DNA of 64,000 bases from CAYVIB01 sp964451365 (lineage in GTDB: Bacteria > Pseudomonadota > Gammaproteobacteria > Pseudomonadales > Cellvibrionaceae). Shown piece after piece: positions 52,208 through 62,400 of this stretch. Position 1 is the first letter of the stretch. Every line of letters begins with the position of its first letter. Location of the stretch: assembly GCA_964451365.1 (NCBI GenBank), contig CAYVIB010000029.1, forward strand, positions 1 through 64,000, read 5' to 3'. A model generated the notes under the pieces. It saw only the letters and a program-made list of their open reading frames with translations, ran no database searches and was not told the origin of the DNA. The translations under genes and the position numbers were made by a program.

Positions 52208-53965
52208 ATGTTTCAAAGCGACGCGCTCGATATCCTTAAACTTGGCCATAATGTTTTTTTAACGGGTGCCGCCGGGGCGGGAAAAACGTATCTCATCCAT
52301 CAATACATCCGCCACTTGCGCCGCCATCAGGTCGGGGTGGCGGTGACAGCTTCCACCGGTATCGCGGCAACACATATTGGCGGCCGCACGATTCACTCCT
52401 GGTCGGGCATGGGAGTGAGAACTGAACTGTCCGCCAAAGACCTGGCCAAAATCAAAGATAACAAGCGCCTGAAAAAGAGTGTCGGGCAGGCAAAAGTGTT
52501 GGTGATCGACGAAATCTCCATGCTGCATCCGGCGCAACTGGACATGGTGGACGAAATCGCTCGCGCCTTGCTCGATGCCTCGCGGCCCTTTGGTGGTTTG
52601 CAGGTAATCCTTTGCGGTGATTTTTTTCAGCTGCCGCCGGTCACGGCCGGACCTGTGTCGAGTAAGAACCGCTTCGCCTTTGCCGCCCGCGCCTGGTGTG
52701 AAGGCGATTTCAAGGTGTGCTATCTGCACGAGCAACATCGCCAGGGCGACGATCCCCTGTTAACCATTCTTAACGATATACGCGCGGGCGGTGCCGGTGA
52801 GCATACCAAAATTCCGCTACGCACCCGTTATCGCCGTGAACCGGCCGGCGCGACCAACGCCACGATTTTGTACTCACGTAACATCAATGTCGATGCGCTT
52901 AACCTGAGGGAGTTACAGCGCCTGCCCGGCCGCGAACGGCGGTTTGAGATGGAGGCGCGCGGCTTGAAGGCACTGACGGAAGGGCTGCGGAAAAATTGCC
53001 TGGCGCCGGAGGTACTGCACCTGAAAAAAGGTGCTGAAGTAATGTTTATAAAAAACGCTGCCGATGGCGGGTACGCCAATGGCACCCGTGCCACCGTCAT
53101 TGGTTTTGATCGCGACGAGGGCTGGCCGCAGGTGCGGACCTTTGATGGCCAGATGTTTGTTGTCGAGCCCGCTGAGTGGACCCTGGAGGAAGAAGGCGTG
53201 ATCCGGGCTTCTGTCACGCAAATTCCGCTTCGCCTGGCCTGGGCGATAACAATCCACAAAAGTCAGGGCATGACATTGGATGCGGTGGAGATTGACCTGA
53301 GCGATGCTTTTGAGCCCGGCATGGGTTATGTGGGGCTGTCTCGCGCCCGGCGCCTGGATGGCCTTAAACTCATGGGCTTGAACGACATGGCGTTGCGGGT
53401 GAACCAGGAAGTGCTGGCCCGGGACAACGTCTTCAAACAGCAGTCAGATGAAGCGCGTCGCTATTTGAAAGCCATTGATGATACGGAAAAACACCACCTG
53501 CAAAAACAAACACTTTACCAGCGCTTCGAAGGAAAGGATGTCGACGGGTACAGCGATAACAAGCGTCACAAGTTCCGAGACGGCACCGGTCTGGCTGTGG
53601 ACGAAAACGGTAATCGGGTTTCCGGCAAAAACAGCTCTGATATTCAAAAACCGCGAGAGGGGACGCTGAGCGACACATTGCATGAAACCCTGGCGCTGGT
53701 GCAACAAAAAATATCCCTGCCGGAAATCGCTGCGACACGTGGCCTGAAGGAGGATACCATCGTCAGCCACTTGGAAAAACTCAAAGGCCTGAATAAACTC
53801 CCCGACATCACCTATCTACAAAATGCCTGGGCGTCGAAAGATCGCGAACAATTGATACAAATCTTCCGTGAGTCGGAGAACGGTCAGCTCAAGCCCGTAT
53901 TTGAAAAATTCGAGGGCCGCTTTTCATTCCTGGAGCTGAAGTTGGCGCGATTGTTATCGTGGTAA
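52208..53965 (+). CDS. PIF1-like helicase with C-terminal HTH
   Basis: 585 residues of a superfamily 1 DNA helicase. Walker A is TGAAGAGKTY (residues 19-28), Walker B LVIDEISML, followed by LCGDFFQLPPV, and the last helicase motifs are in LAWAITIHKSQGMTLDAVEID and YVGLSRARRL. The C-terminal portion (about 490-560; TLALVQQKISLPEIAATRGL) is a helix-turn-helix of the HTH_40 type seen in RecQ/PIF1 relatives. A role in DNA unwinding during repair or replication is expected. It stands behind a decayed SNF2 helicase; the pair may once have formed a unit. Confidence 0.88.
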   Translation: MFQSDALDILKLGHNVFLTGAAGAGKTYLIHQYIRHLRRHQVGVAVTASTGIAATHIGGRTIHSWSGMGVRTELSAKDLAKIKDNKRLKKSVGQAKVLVIDEISMLHPAQLDMVDEIARALLDASRPFGGLQVILCGDFFQLPPVTAGPVSSKNRFAFAARAWCEGDFKVCYLHEQHRQGDDPLLTILNDIRAGGAGEHTKIPLRTRYRREPAGATNATILYSRNINVDALNLRELQRLPGRERRFEMEARGLKALTEGLRKNCLAPEVLHLKKGAEVMFIKNAADGGYANGTRATVIGFDRDEGWPQVRTFDGQMFVVEPAEWTLEEEGVIRASVTQIPLRLAWAITIHKSQGMTLDAVEIDLSDAFEPGMGYVGLSRARRLDGLKLMGLNDMALRVNQEVLARDNVFKQQSDEARRYLKAIDDTEKHHLQKQTLYQRFEGKDVDGYSDNKRHKFRDGTGLAVDENGNRVSGKNSSDIQKPREGTLSDTLHETLALVQQKISLPEIAATRGLKEDTIVSHLEKLKGLNKLPDITYLQNAWASKDREQLIQIFRESENGQLKPVFEKFEGRFSFLELKLARLLSW

Positions 53966-54075
53966 GAAGCCGCACCGCCAGGATGAACCATCACGCACTG
54001 TGCGGAGCGGTTGGCACTAAAGCTGCTGTTAAACTGCTTTTGATACCGGCATTGATTATAAACAGGATAATGAAG

Positions 54076-54516
54076 ATGGAAGACATATTTCATTTCGATC
54101 TCTACCAAATGTTGGGGCACTTCGTACAATTGTCCATTGCTTTTATTCTCGCCCTGCCAGTGGCGATAAACCGGGAATACCACTCGCGCGGCGCCGGGTT
54201 GCGCACGTTTCCGCTGGTGGCAATCGCGGCATGTGCCTATATGCTTGTCGGGATGCAGGTTTACGATGGTGCGGAGGCCGAGGCCCGGGTGATGTACGGC
54301 ATTATTACCGGTATCGGTTTCGTCGGCGGTGGGGCTATTCTCAAGGATAAGAACCAGACGATCGGCACCGCCTCCGCGGCGAGTATCTGGAATGCGGGTG
54401 CCATTGGAGTTTCTGTCGCGTACGGCCGCTATGAAATTGCCGTGATCCTGTCTGTCGTGAATTTTAGTATTCTGCAGTTTTCCAAGCCGCTCAAGCGCCG
54501 GGGGCCTGAGATATAA
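54076..54516 (+). CDS. MgtC/SapB-family membrane protein
   Basis: 146 residues with about four transmembrane helices. The family motifs are LALPVAINREYHSRGAGLRT, GIITGIGFVGGGAIL and TASAASIWNAGAIG. MgtC-type proteins modulate magnesium or phosphate homeostasis and membrane ATPase activity. I start at the ATG at 54076, eight bases after AGGA; the frame is open from 53959, where it overlaps the helicase gene by seven bases, but that extension is not membrane-like at its start. Only the membrane domain is present, without the C-terminal ACT-like domain of long MgtC. Confidence 0.86.
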   Translation: MEDIFHFDLYQMLGHFVQLSIAFILALPVAINREYHSRGAGLRTFPLVAIAACAYMLVGMQVYDGAEAEARVMYGIITGIGFVGGGAILKDKNQTIGTASAASIWNAGAIGVSVAYGRYEIAVILSVVNFSILQFSKPLKRRGPEI

Positions 54517-54814
54517 CGTCGCTCGATTGAGGTGCCAGGCCTTTTTCCGGGTGTTGCCAGGGCTTGTTGAAAGCCGCCTCACGGTCCTTCACCCTGAATA
54601 CGTATGCAACCGCTGTCCTTGGCACCTTACAAAGGGTAAGCTTTTGGTTTGCCTGATTTCTGCTACAACCGAACGAAAAATAAAAACAAGTGAAGAAACA
54701 ATCGATACTACCCTCACAGAAATACCCTTCCGGGGCCGGGCTTCAAAGCGAACCGGATTACGTTATTCGTGCTGAAAAAGCATTAAGGATTAAGCTCTCC
54801 AGGATGTTAACCGT
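54517..54814. other. Upstream region of the MFS transporter gene
   Basis: About 300 bases without a recognised gene. It holds one copy of the TGAATACGTATGCA operator (54595) and a small CTTAC/GTAAG hairpin near 54625-54645, and leads to a terminator-like hairpin. It must contain the transporter promoter, which I could not place with confidence. Confidence 0.5.
54595..54609. promoter_or_regulatory. Putative LacI-family operator, copy 1
   Basis: TGAATACGTATGCAA with the palindromic core ATACGTAT and a central CpG, typical of LacI-family operators. The same 14-mer recurs at 59250 and, inverted, at 59294. It lies about 250 bases upstream of the MFS transporter gene. Confidence 0.72.
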
Positions 54815-54837
54815 GGGCGGCTTGCCGCCCTTTTTTT
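54815..54837 (+). terminator. Terminator/attenuator just before the MFS gene
   Basis: GGGCGG (54815-54820) pairs with CCGCCC (54825-54830) around CTTG, followed directly by T7. This is a strong intrinsic terminator only 17 bases before the transporter start and downstream of its operator, so it may act as a leader attenuator. Confidence 0.75.
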
Positions 54838-54854
54838 CTCCCCGTATTCGGTAG

Positions 54855-56372
54855 ATGACCCCGTCAACGCACGCCAAGCCCGAGCTTGGTTTTCTATGTA
54901 TCTGGAACATGTGTTTTGGGTTTTTGGGAATCCAATTCGGCTTTGCCTTGCAAAATGTCAATGTCAGCCGGATTTTTCAAACCCTCGGCGCGTCCGTGGA
55001 CCAGATTCCCATTCTCTGGATTGCCGCGCCGCTGACGGGCTTATTGGTTCAGCCAATCGTGGGGTACTACAGTGATCGCACGTGGAATCGGCTGGGTCGC
55101 CGCCGGCCATATTTTGTTGGTGGCGCAATCCTGACGACGCTGGCGTTGTTTGTTATGCCAAACTCGCCGGGCCTGTGGGTCGCGGCGGGTATGTTGTGGA
55201 TTATGGATGCCGCAATCAATATTTCCATGGAACCGTTTCGCGCGTTTGTCGGGGACATGCTGCCCAACCGGCAGAGGACGCTGGGCTTTGCCATGCAAAG
55301 CTTTTTTATCGGTGTTGGAGCGGTGGTCGCTTCGGCGCTTCCCTGGATAATGAGCAACTGGTTTGATATCAGTAACGTTGCCGCGCCGGGTGAAGTTCCC
55401 GCTTCGGTAAAGGGAGCCTTTTATATCGGCGGGGTTGTATTGTTCCTGGCGGTAATGTGGACGGTGATTTCGACGCGGGAATATTCCCCGGCGCAGTTGG
55501 CGCAATTCAGTGAAAAAGAAAAGTTAACCAGCGCTCGACTTGCGGAAACGGAAATATCGGAAATAACCTTGGCAGGGGTTTTTAAATGGCTGATTGCGGG
55601 CCTGGTTTTGGTGGCAATTATTCTTTACAACCAACTCGATCAACAGCTTTATATTTTGGCTGTGGGGCTGGTGGCTTTTGCATTGCTGCAGTTTTATGTC
55701 GCACGGGTCAAGAACATTTCGGGTGGTTCTTCCGCGGTCGTGGAAATTATGGATGATTTCCGTCGCATGCCCGTGACAATGAAGCAACTGGCCATAGTGC
55801 AGTTTTTTTCCTGGTTCGCGCTTTTTGCCATGTGGATCTATACCACGGCAGCGGTAACGGAGTTTCACTATGGCAGCAGCGATACTTCCTCCATTGCCTA
55901 TAACAATGGCGCGGACTGGGTGGGTGTATTGTTTGCGTCGTACAATGGTTTTGCCGCATTGGCCGCTATTTTAATTCCTTTGCTGGCTCGTATGACCAGC
56001 CGAAAAATAACTCACTTGATCTGCCTCTGGTGTGGCGGCCTTGGACTGATTTCATTTGTTTTTATTCGTGATCCGGTTTGGCTGTTATTGCCCATGGTGG
56101 GAGTGGGCATCGCATGGGCATCTATTTTGTCCGTGCCGTACGCTATTTTGTCCGGTGCACTGCCGGCGGGAAAAATGGGTGTATACATGGGAATATTCAA
56201 TTTTTTTATTGTAATTCCCCAGATTCTCGCTGCCACGGTGATTGGCCTGGTGGTTCGCGTGTTTTTTAATGGCCAGGCGATTTTTGCTTTGGTTCTGGGG
56301 GGCGTGTTACTAATTGCCGGTGGTATAGCAACGCTGTTTGTGAATGATTCCTGGAGTTCTCGCGCCCCTTAA
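54855..56372 (+). CDS. MFS sugar transporter (GPH/SLC45-like, maltodextrin type)
   Basis: 505-residue inner-membrane protein with twelve predicted helices. The typical N-terminus is LGFLCIWNMCFGFLGIQFGFALQN, with the loop motif GYYSDRTWNRLGRRRPYF. Such transporters are found beside alpha-glucosidases and LacI regulators and import maltose or maltodextrins. Its upstream region carries an operator copy and a terminator hairpin. The ribosome site is weak. Its stop codon overlaps the stop of the convergent LacI gene by two bases. Confidence 0.88.
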   Translation: MTPSTHAKPELGFLCIWNMCFGFLGIQFGFALQNVNVSRIFQTLGASVDQIPILWIAAPLTGLLVQPIVGYYSDRTWNRLGRRRPYFVGGAILTTLALFVMPNSPGLWVAAGMLWIMDAAINISMEPFRAFVGDMLPNRQRTLGFAMQSFFIGVGAVVASALPWIMSNWFDISNVAAPGEVPASVKGAFYIGGVVLFLAVMWTVISTREYSPAQLAQFSEKEKLTSARLAETEISEITLAGVFKWLIAGLVLVAIILYNQLDQQLYILAVGLVAFALLQFYVARVKNISGGSSAVVEIMDDFRRMPVTMKQLAIVQFFSWFALFAMWIYTTAAVTEFHYGSSDTSSIAYNNGADWVGVLFASYNGFAALAAILIPLLARMTSRKITHLICLWCGGLGLISFVFIRDPVWLLLPMVGVGIAWASILSVPYAILSGALPAGKMGVYMGIFNFFIVIPQILAATVIGLVVRVFFNGQAIFALVLGGVLLIAGGIATLFVNDSWSSRAP

Positions 56373-57418
56373 ACGCTCGACTCGCGGATAATCAACGTCG
56401 GAGGGATTAATTCGGAATCAAGCGGCTCTCCTTCAATGGATTGAATCAGCTTTTCCACCAGTAGCCTGCCCGCCAGTCGGGTATCCTGCCGCACAGTGGT
56501 CAGGGGCGGATTCATATAAGAGGCGGCGGGAATGTCATCAAACCCAATCACCGAAACATCTTTCGGCACCTGTAGATTGTGTTTTTGCAAGGCCTGAATG
56601 GCACCAATGGCGATTAAATCGCTGGCTGCAAAAACCGCGTCAAAATGCTTATCATTTTCCAGTAGTGTGTTTATTGCGTTCATACCGGAAATTTCCTGAT
56701 TGTCGGCATCCACTTTCAATACACTGGAAACCCTGATGTTGTTTTCCGCGTGGGCAAGCAAATAGCCTTCGTAGCGCAATTTAAATTCCGGTGAGTGCTC
56801 GGACGCGTCGCCGATAAAGGCAATTTTTTTTCGCCCCTGGTCGAGCAGGTAACGAGTTGCTTCCCAGCCACCGCGTTTATTGTCGCAGCCGATGGAATGT
56901 CCCGCCTGGCCTTCGACGATGGGGCCCCAGATAATGAAGTGGGCGCTGGCGTCAGCCAATTGTTGCAATTTGGAACCATAGCTGACGTAATCACCGTAAC
57001 CTAACAGGATCATACCGTCCGCGCGGCTCGCCACTTCATATTCATTATGCCAATCCTGATCCAGTTGCTGAAAGGAAACCAGCAGGTCGTAGCCTTTTTC
57101 CGCCGCGGCGCGGGTGATATTGCCGAGCATGGACAGGAAAAACGGATTGATCAGGGAATCATCCGACGTTGGGTCTTCAAACAACAGCAGGGCGATGGTA
57201 TGGGTGGTTTGCGAACGCAGGTTGGCGGCATTTTTATCGACCCGGTAATTCAACTCCCGGGCAATGGCCTGAATTTTTTCGCGGGTTTCCTTGTTGACCA
57301 ATGGGCTGTTGCGCAGGGCACGCGAAACAGTGGATTGTGATACTCCGGCTCGGTAGGCTATATCAAAAGAATTGACCTTGATATCTTTCACTATTTTTAT
57401 GAAATTTTGTGTCGTCAA
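56369..57418 (-). CDS. LacI-family transcriptional regulator of the alpha-glucan locus
   Basis: 349 residues. The DNA-binding helix-turn-helix and hinge are DIAYRAGVSQSTVSRALRNS and ANLRSQ (about residues 18-70), followed by a periplasmic-binding-like sensor domain (TIALLLFEDPTS, FDAVFAASDLIAIGAIQAL, VSVIGFDDIPAASYMNPPLT). Start is TTG at 57418, five bases after GGAGAA. It lies 75 bases downstream of the glucosidase gene on the same strand. I predict that it binds the three ATACGTAT sites in this locus; the inducer would be a malto-oligosaccharide, an inference from context. Confidence 0.92.
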   Translation of the reverse strand: MTTQNFIKIVKDIKVNSFDIAYRAGVSQSTVSRALRNSPLVNKETREKIQAIARELNYRVDKNAANLRSQTTHTIALLLFEDPTSDDSLINPFFLSMLGNITRAAAEKGYDLLVSFQQLDQDWHNEYEVASRADGMILLGYGDYVSYGSKLQQLADASAHFIIWGPIVEGQAGHSIGCDNKRGGWEATRYLLDQGRKKIAFIGDASEHSPEFKLRYEGYLLAHAENNIRVSSVLKVDADNQEISGMNAINTLLENDKHFDAVFAASDLIAIGAIQALQKHNLQVPKDVSVIGFDDIPAASYMNPPLTTVRQDTRLAGRLLVEKLIQSIEGEPLDSELIPPTLIIRESSV

Positions 57419-57492
57419 TGTTCTCCAGCATAATGGATTAAGTGCTGTCGCTCAAGCGTCAATTAACCAACAAAAATTACCTGTCATGGGAA

Positions 57493-59160
57493 TCATTCCA
57501 CCCGGCCGAAAAAGGCACACATTCCCGGCAGGCTCAGGTTTTGATGGTCAATGCAATAGTCAAAACCGGCGATATCAATGGGTTTTATGGCCGGAGTCTG
57601 CAGTGTCATGTTGATGGCGGTATCGGTGAAATTAAACGCCGCGAGAATATGTTCCTCGGCGGAATAGCGCCAGAATACAAGCGAGCCTTCGGGGCTGTCG
57701 ACAAACTCGATATTGCCGAAAGCCATTACCGGATTGGCTTTCCGCCAGGCCAATAAGTTTTTGAATATATTGAGGGTGGAGTCGTTTATCTGTAACTGCC
57801 TGTCCACCGAATGAGCCAGGTGTTCCTCGGGCAGGGGCAGCCAGGGTTCGCCGGTGGAAAAACCGGCATTAATTTCGTCGTGTCGCCAGGGAAAGGGGGT
57901 TCTGCAGCCGTCGCGCCCCGGAAATTCCGGCCAGAAGGCGATACCGTAAGGGTCCTGTAACAGCTCGCGAGGAAGCAAAACTTCGGTAAGGCCGAGTTCC
58001 TCTCCCTGGTAAACACAGATGGTTCCTTTAAGAGACATCAAAAAAGCGATTACCAGACGGGCGAAGGCTTGCTGATCGGTGTGCGCTCCCCAGCGTGAAA
58101 CCACACGCGCGACATCGTGGTTGCCGATGGCCCAGCAAACATGGCCTTCTTCCAGAATTGACTCGGATGTTTCGATAACCTTGCGAATGTGGTCGGTGCA
58201 AAAGGTATCGACCAGTAATTCGAAACTGTACGCCATATGCAGGCGTTTACTGCCCCGGGTGTAGTCCGCCATGGTTTGCAGGGAGTCTTCCGATGAGACC
58301 TCGCCCAATGCCGCGGTGCCGGGATACTTGTCCAACAGCGCGCGCAACTCCTGGATGAATTCAATATTTTCTGCCTGGGTGTTGTTGAAATAATGATACT
58401 GATAAGCATAGGGATTGTTGCGGGAAAACCCGCGCCCGTCTCGTATTGCGGCAGGCTTGGCCGGATTGTCGCGCAGCAGGCGGTCGTGAAAACAAAAATT
58501 GATTGCATCCAGGCGCAAGCCATCAACGCCACGCTTTAACCAGAATTCGACTTCGTCCAGTATTTGTTTGCGTACTTCACGATTGTGAAAGTTCAAGTCC
58601 GGCTGGCTGGCGAGAAAATTGTGCAGATAGTACTGGCACCGGCGCGAGTCCCACTGCCATGCACAACCGCCGAAAATGGACAGCCAGTTATTGGGTGGCG
58701 AGCCATCTTTTTTGGGATCTGCCCACACATACCAATCCGCTTTGGTGTTATCCCGGCTGCGGCGACTTTCCTCGAACCAGGGATGTTGGTCGGAGGTGTG
58801 GCTGAGAATCTGGTCGATCATCACTTTCAGCCCGAGTGTGTGTGCTTTTTCAACCAGGCGATCGAAATCGTCGATTGAACCAAATAACGGGTCGACCTCA
58901 CGGTAATCACTGACGTCGTAACCAAAGTCCTGCATCGGCGATTTAAAGAAGGGTGATATCCAGATCGCATCCACGCCCAGGCCGACAATATAATCCAGCT
59001 TTTCGATAATGCCGGGCAGATCGCCGACGCCGTCGCCATTACTGTCTTTTAAGCTGCGCGGATAAATTTGATAGATAATCGCGCCGCGCCACCATTCGGT
59101 TGGCTGGCCGTCTCTTTTGCCGGATTTGTTTTTACCTGGTTTTACTACCGCTTGATTCAT
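57493..59160 (-). CDS. GH13 alpha-glucosidase
   Basis: 555 residues without a signal peptide, so cytoplasmic. The GH13 catalytic residues are the nucleophile in GLRLDAINF (D218), the acid/base in ALGEVSSED (E287) and the third acid in GNHDVAR (D349). QIYPRSLKDSNGDGVGDL and VDAIWISPFFKSPM are typical of the alpha-glucosidase/oligo-1,6-glucosidase subfamilies. It should split imported malto-oligosaccharides into glucose. It is transcribed divergently from the pullulanase, with two operator copies between them, and is followed by lacI. Confidence 0.94.
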   Translation of the reverse strand: MNQAVVKPGKNKSGKRDGQPTEWWRGAIIYQIYPRSLKDSNGDGVGDLPGIIEKLDYIVGLGVDAIWISPFFKSPMQDFGYDVSDYREVDPLFGSIDDFDRLVEKAHTLGLKVMIDQILSHTSDQHPWFEESRRSRDNTKADWYVWADPKKDGSPPNNWLSIFGGCAWQWDSRRCQYYLHNFLASQPDLNFHNREVRKQILDEVEFWLKRGVDGLRLDAINFCFHDRLLRDNPAKPAAIRDGRGFSRNNPYAYQYHYFNNTQAENIEFIQELRALLDKYPGTAALGEVSSEDSLQTMADYTRGSKRLHMAYSFELLVDTFCTDHIRKVIETSESILEEGHVCWAIGNHDVARVVSRWGAHTDQQAFARLVIAFLMSLKGTICVYQGEELGLTEVLLPRELLQDPYGIAFWPEFPGRDGCRTPFPWRHDEINAGFSTGEPWLPLPEEHLAHSVDRQLQINDSTLNIFKNLLAWRKANPVMAFGNIEFVDSPEGSLVFWRYSAEEHILAAFNFTDTAINMTLQTPAIKPIDIAGFDYCIDHQNLSLPGMCAFFGRVE

Positions 59161-59198
59161 ACTTCTTGTACTTATGGGCTTTTGGATTTTTTCCGTTA

Positions 59199-59227
59199 TT
59201 TAAATCGCTGATATGTGCCGGTGCCAA
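59199..59227 (-). promoter_or_regulatory. Possible promoter of the glucosidase-lacI operon
   Basis: On the minus strand, TTGGCA (59227-59222) and TTTAAA (59204-59199) are separated by 17 bases. The start would lie near 59192, about 30 bases before the ATG. The -10 is a weak match. Operator copy 2 lies upstream of it. Confidence 0.4.
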
Positions 59228-59249
59228 GTACAATCCGAATTATTTGCCA

Positions 59250-59263
59250 TGAATACGTATGCA
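59250..59263. promoter_or_regulatory. Putative LacI-family operator, copy 2
   Basis: TGAATACGTATGCA, identical to copy 1 over all 14 bases. It lies between the divergent glucosidase and pullulanase genes. Confidence 0.75.
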
Positions 59264-59293
59264 CTTGATGGGAGTGTTTCAGACGCGGCTATT

Positions 59294-59307
59294 TGCATAC
59301 GTATTCA
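59294..59307. promoter_or_regulatory. Putative LacI-family operator, copy 3
   Basis: TGCATACGTATTCA, the exact reverse complement of copies 1 and 2, with centre 44 bases from copy 2 (about four helical turns). A TTGCAG (59309-59314) just after it may be the -35 of the pullulanase promoter, so binding here would block RNA polymerase. Confidence 0.75.
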
Positions 59308-59402
59308 GTTGCAGCGGATCGAAAGAAGAGTATTTTAAACGGTTATCGAACGCCGACGGGAACCTGTTACCGTGCGGAAAATAATAATTACCGGGGTAAA
59401 CC

Positions 59403-62400
59403 ATGTTGAGTATTTCCAGCCGAACTGCATCATTGCTGTTAATTGCATTGATCACTCTTTTAACTGCCTGTGGTGGCGATAATGCCAAGGGAGATCAGTC
59501 AGAATTACGGGTGTGCGAGAATGACGAGGTTATTCTTGACAACGGCCAATGTGGCGTGCCGCCGGAAGTCAGTTGCGAACTGCCCGAGATACTGGTGGAC
59601 GGCCAATGTATCGTGCCGGATGAACCGGAACCGGTTTACAAACCCGAGCCGGGTGAAGCGGTAATTTATTACAACCGCCGCGACAAGAATTTTAACGGCT
59701 GGGTCTTACATTTGTGGAGCGACTGCAGCAGCCCGAGCCGGGGAAGCTGGGATGGCCCCAACCTGACCACGAATTTTACCTTTAGCGGAACTGGCACCAC
59801 CTGGCCTGCGGGACCGGCGCCCAACTATGATGAATATGAAGGGATCGATCCGATTTACGGCGCCTACTGGGTGCTAAAACTGCAGGATAATCCGGATTGC
59901 GGAAACTTTATTATCCACAACCTGGACGGTTCGGTGCAGACCGACGACCTCACCCTTAACTTTTCCAGTGACCCGGCGAATCCATACGCCAATATGGCGT
60001 GGGTACTGGTGGATAATGCCACGGCGGAAGCCGACCTGCGCCAGGCAAAATCCAGTGCCTCGCCCATTTGTATCAACGATGTCTGCCAGGAGTTCGAACC
60101 GCCGCCGCTGATCGTGGAAAATATGGAGGCGCACTGGATTGACGCCAACACTATCGTCTGGAACCGGGAGTTGAGCAATGTTGTTTTGTACGCAAGTCCC
60201 GATGGTGGTATGGACGTGGACGCGCAGGGCAATGTTACCGGCAGTACAACGACCGCAAACCTGGCCGCGACCACACTCACCGAAACGCAATTGACGGCTG
60301 TTCCGCAATTCAGCGAATACAACGCCTACGCATTGAACATCGATACGGACGCGGTAAAAGACCTGCTGAAACAGCAGTTGTTTATTGTGGGCGAGGATGC
60401 GGGCGCGAAACTTTATGGCACCCGCGTACAAACCGCCAAGGTGCTGGATGCAATTTACACTCACGCCGAGGGCGATGCGGACGAGGCTATGCTGGGCCCG
60501 CAATATAGCGGCGAATCGATTACTGTTTCTCTGTGGGCGCCAACCGCCCAGGACGTAAAACTGCGTGTTTTCGAACGCGTCGGTGAAACCGGCAGCCTGG
60601 TTCGTACCGGCGAAGTGGATATGGCTTTCGATGCCGCCACCGGTATCTGGAGCGCCACCGGCAGCGGCTGGGACAGAAAATATTACCGCTTCCGTATCTC
60701 CGCCTTTAATCCGTACTCCGGTGAAATGCAGTTACTCGAAGTACAGGATCCATATTCCGTCAGCACCTGGTACAACGGCACCCATTCCCAATTCGTCAAC
60801 CTGGATGACGCGGACCTGAAGCCGGACGGCTGGGACGGTCACGCCGTACCCACTGTCGCAAGCCCGGAAGCGATGGTTATTTACGAAGGCCATATCCGCG
60901 ACTTCAGTATTCGCGACGAAAGCACACCGGAAGCGTTGCGCGGCAAATACCTGGCCTTTACCGAACCGGATTCCGCACCGGTGCAACATCTGCAGGATTT
61001 GCAGGCGGCCGGGCTGACGCACTTCCATCTGCTGCCATCATTTGATTTTGCCTCGGTGGATGAAAATCCGTCCGAACAGATCAACCTGGATAGCACCGTA
61101 TTCGAATTGTGCGAGGCCATTCGCCCGGATGTCCCGGCGGTATGTGACGGACGTGAAAACAATACCGCAACGCTGCTGGAGGTTTTCCAAAGTTATCGCG
61201 AGGACGATGCAGACGCGCGCGAACTGGTGGCCGTAATACGGGACCTCGACGGTTTTAACTGGGGTTACGACCCGCTGTTCTACAACGTGCCTGAAGGCGG
61301 TTACGCCACTGACCCACGCGGCGAAACCCGCATTCGGGAAATGCGTTCCATGATCAAGGCGCTGCACGATATGGGTCTGCGGGTGGTGATGGACGTGGTT
61401 TACAACCATACCTCCGACAGTGGCGTGGAATCGGCCAAGGCGATTTTCGACAAAATCGTGCCAGGCTACTATTTCCGCCGCGATGCCATTACGGGCAAGG
61501 TGGAAAACGCCAGTTGTTGTAACGACACCGCGTCGGAAAACGCCATGATGGCGAAACTGGTGAAGGACTCGCTGGTGCAGTGGACACTGCAATATGGAAT
61601 CGACGCCTACCGTTTCGATGTCATGTCACTGATGCCCAGGCAGTTGATTGTCGATTCGCTGGAGGCGGTGCAGGCGGTGGATTCCGACACTTATTTTTAT
61701 GGTGAGGGTTGGAACACTTCGCAAAGTACGGCCGGCGATGCCTTGTTCGAACAGGCCACGCAAATAAATATGGCTGGCACCGGCGTAGGTACATTCAATG
61801 ATCGCATGCGCGACCCGATGCGCCATCTCAACCTGATCAAAGGCGAAAACGTTAATCGCCTGCGCACCGGCCTCGCGGGTAACCTGGCGGAATTCCAGTT
61901 GGTGACCAGTTCCGGTACCACTATTAAAGCGAGTTCCGACGGCGGTTATACGCTGGACCCGCAGGAGTCGGTCAACTACGTGGAAAAACACGATAACGAA
62001 ACCCTTTGGGACTGGATTCACCAAGCCGGCGCGTTGCCGGAAAACACCACGCTTGAACAACGGGTGCGAATTCACAATCTCACACAGTCGCTGGTGTTGT
62101 TGAGTCAGGGCGTGCCGTTTATCCATATGGGCAGTGACCTGTTGCGCTCCAAGTCCATGGACGGCAACAGCTACAACTCCGGTGACTGGTTTAATTACAT
62201 CGACTTTACCGGGCAGACAAACAATTGGGCCGTGGGGCTGCCGCCGGAAGAGGGCAACAGTGCCACCGATGACGAAATTGACGATGCCTTTGAGGACGAC
62301 GACGCACAGCCGCAGCCGGAAAATATTGCCTACGCGGAACTGATATTCGAGGAGTTCCTCGCCATCAGCAGCGCCAATCCGCTGTTCAGCCTGCAAACCG

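Noticed and set aside
54527..54775. 82-codon frame between mgtC and the MFS gene
   Set aside because: It spans the operator and leader, has no ribosome site and a composition unlike its neighbours.
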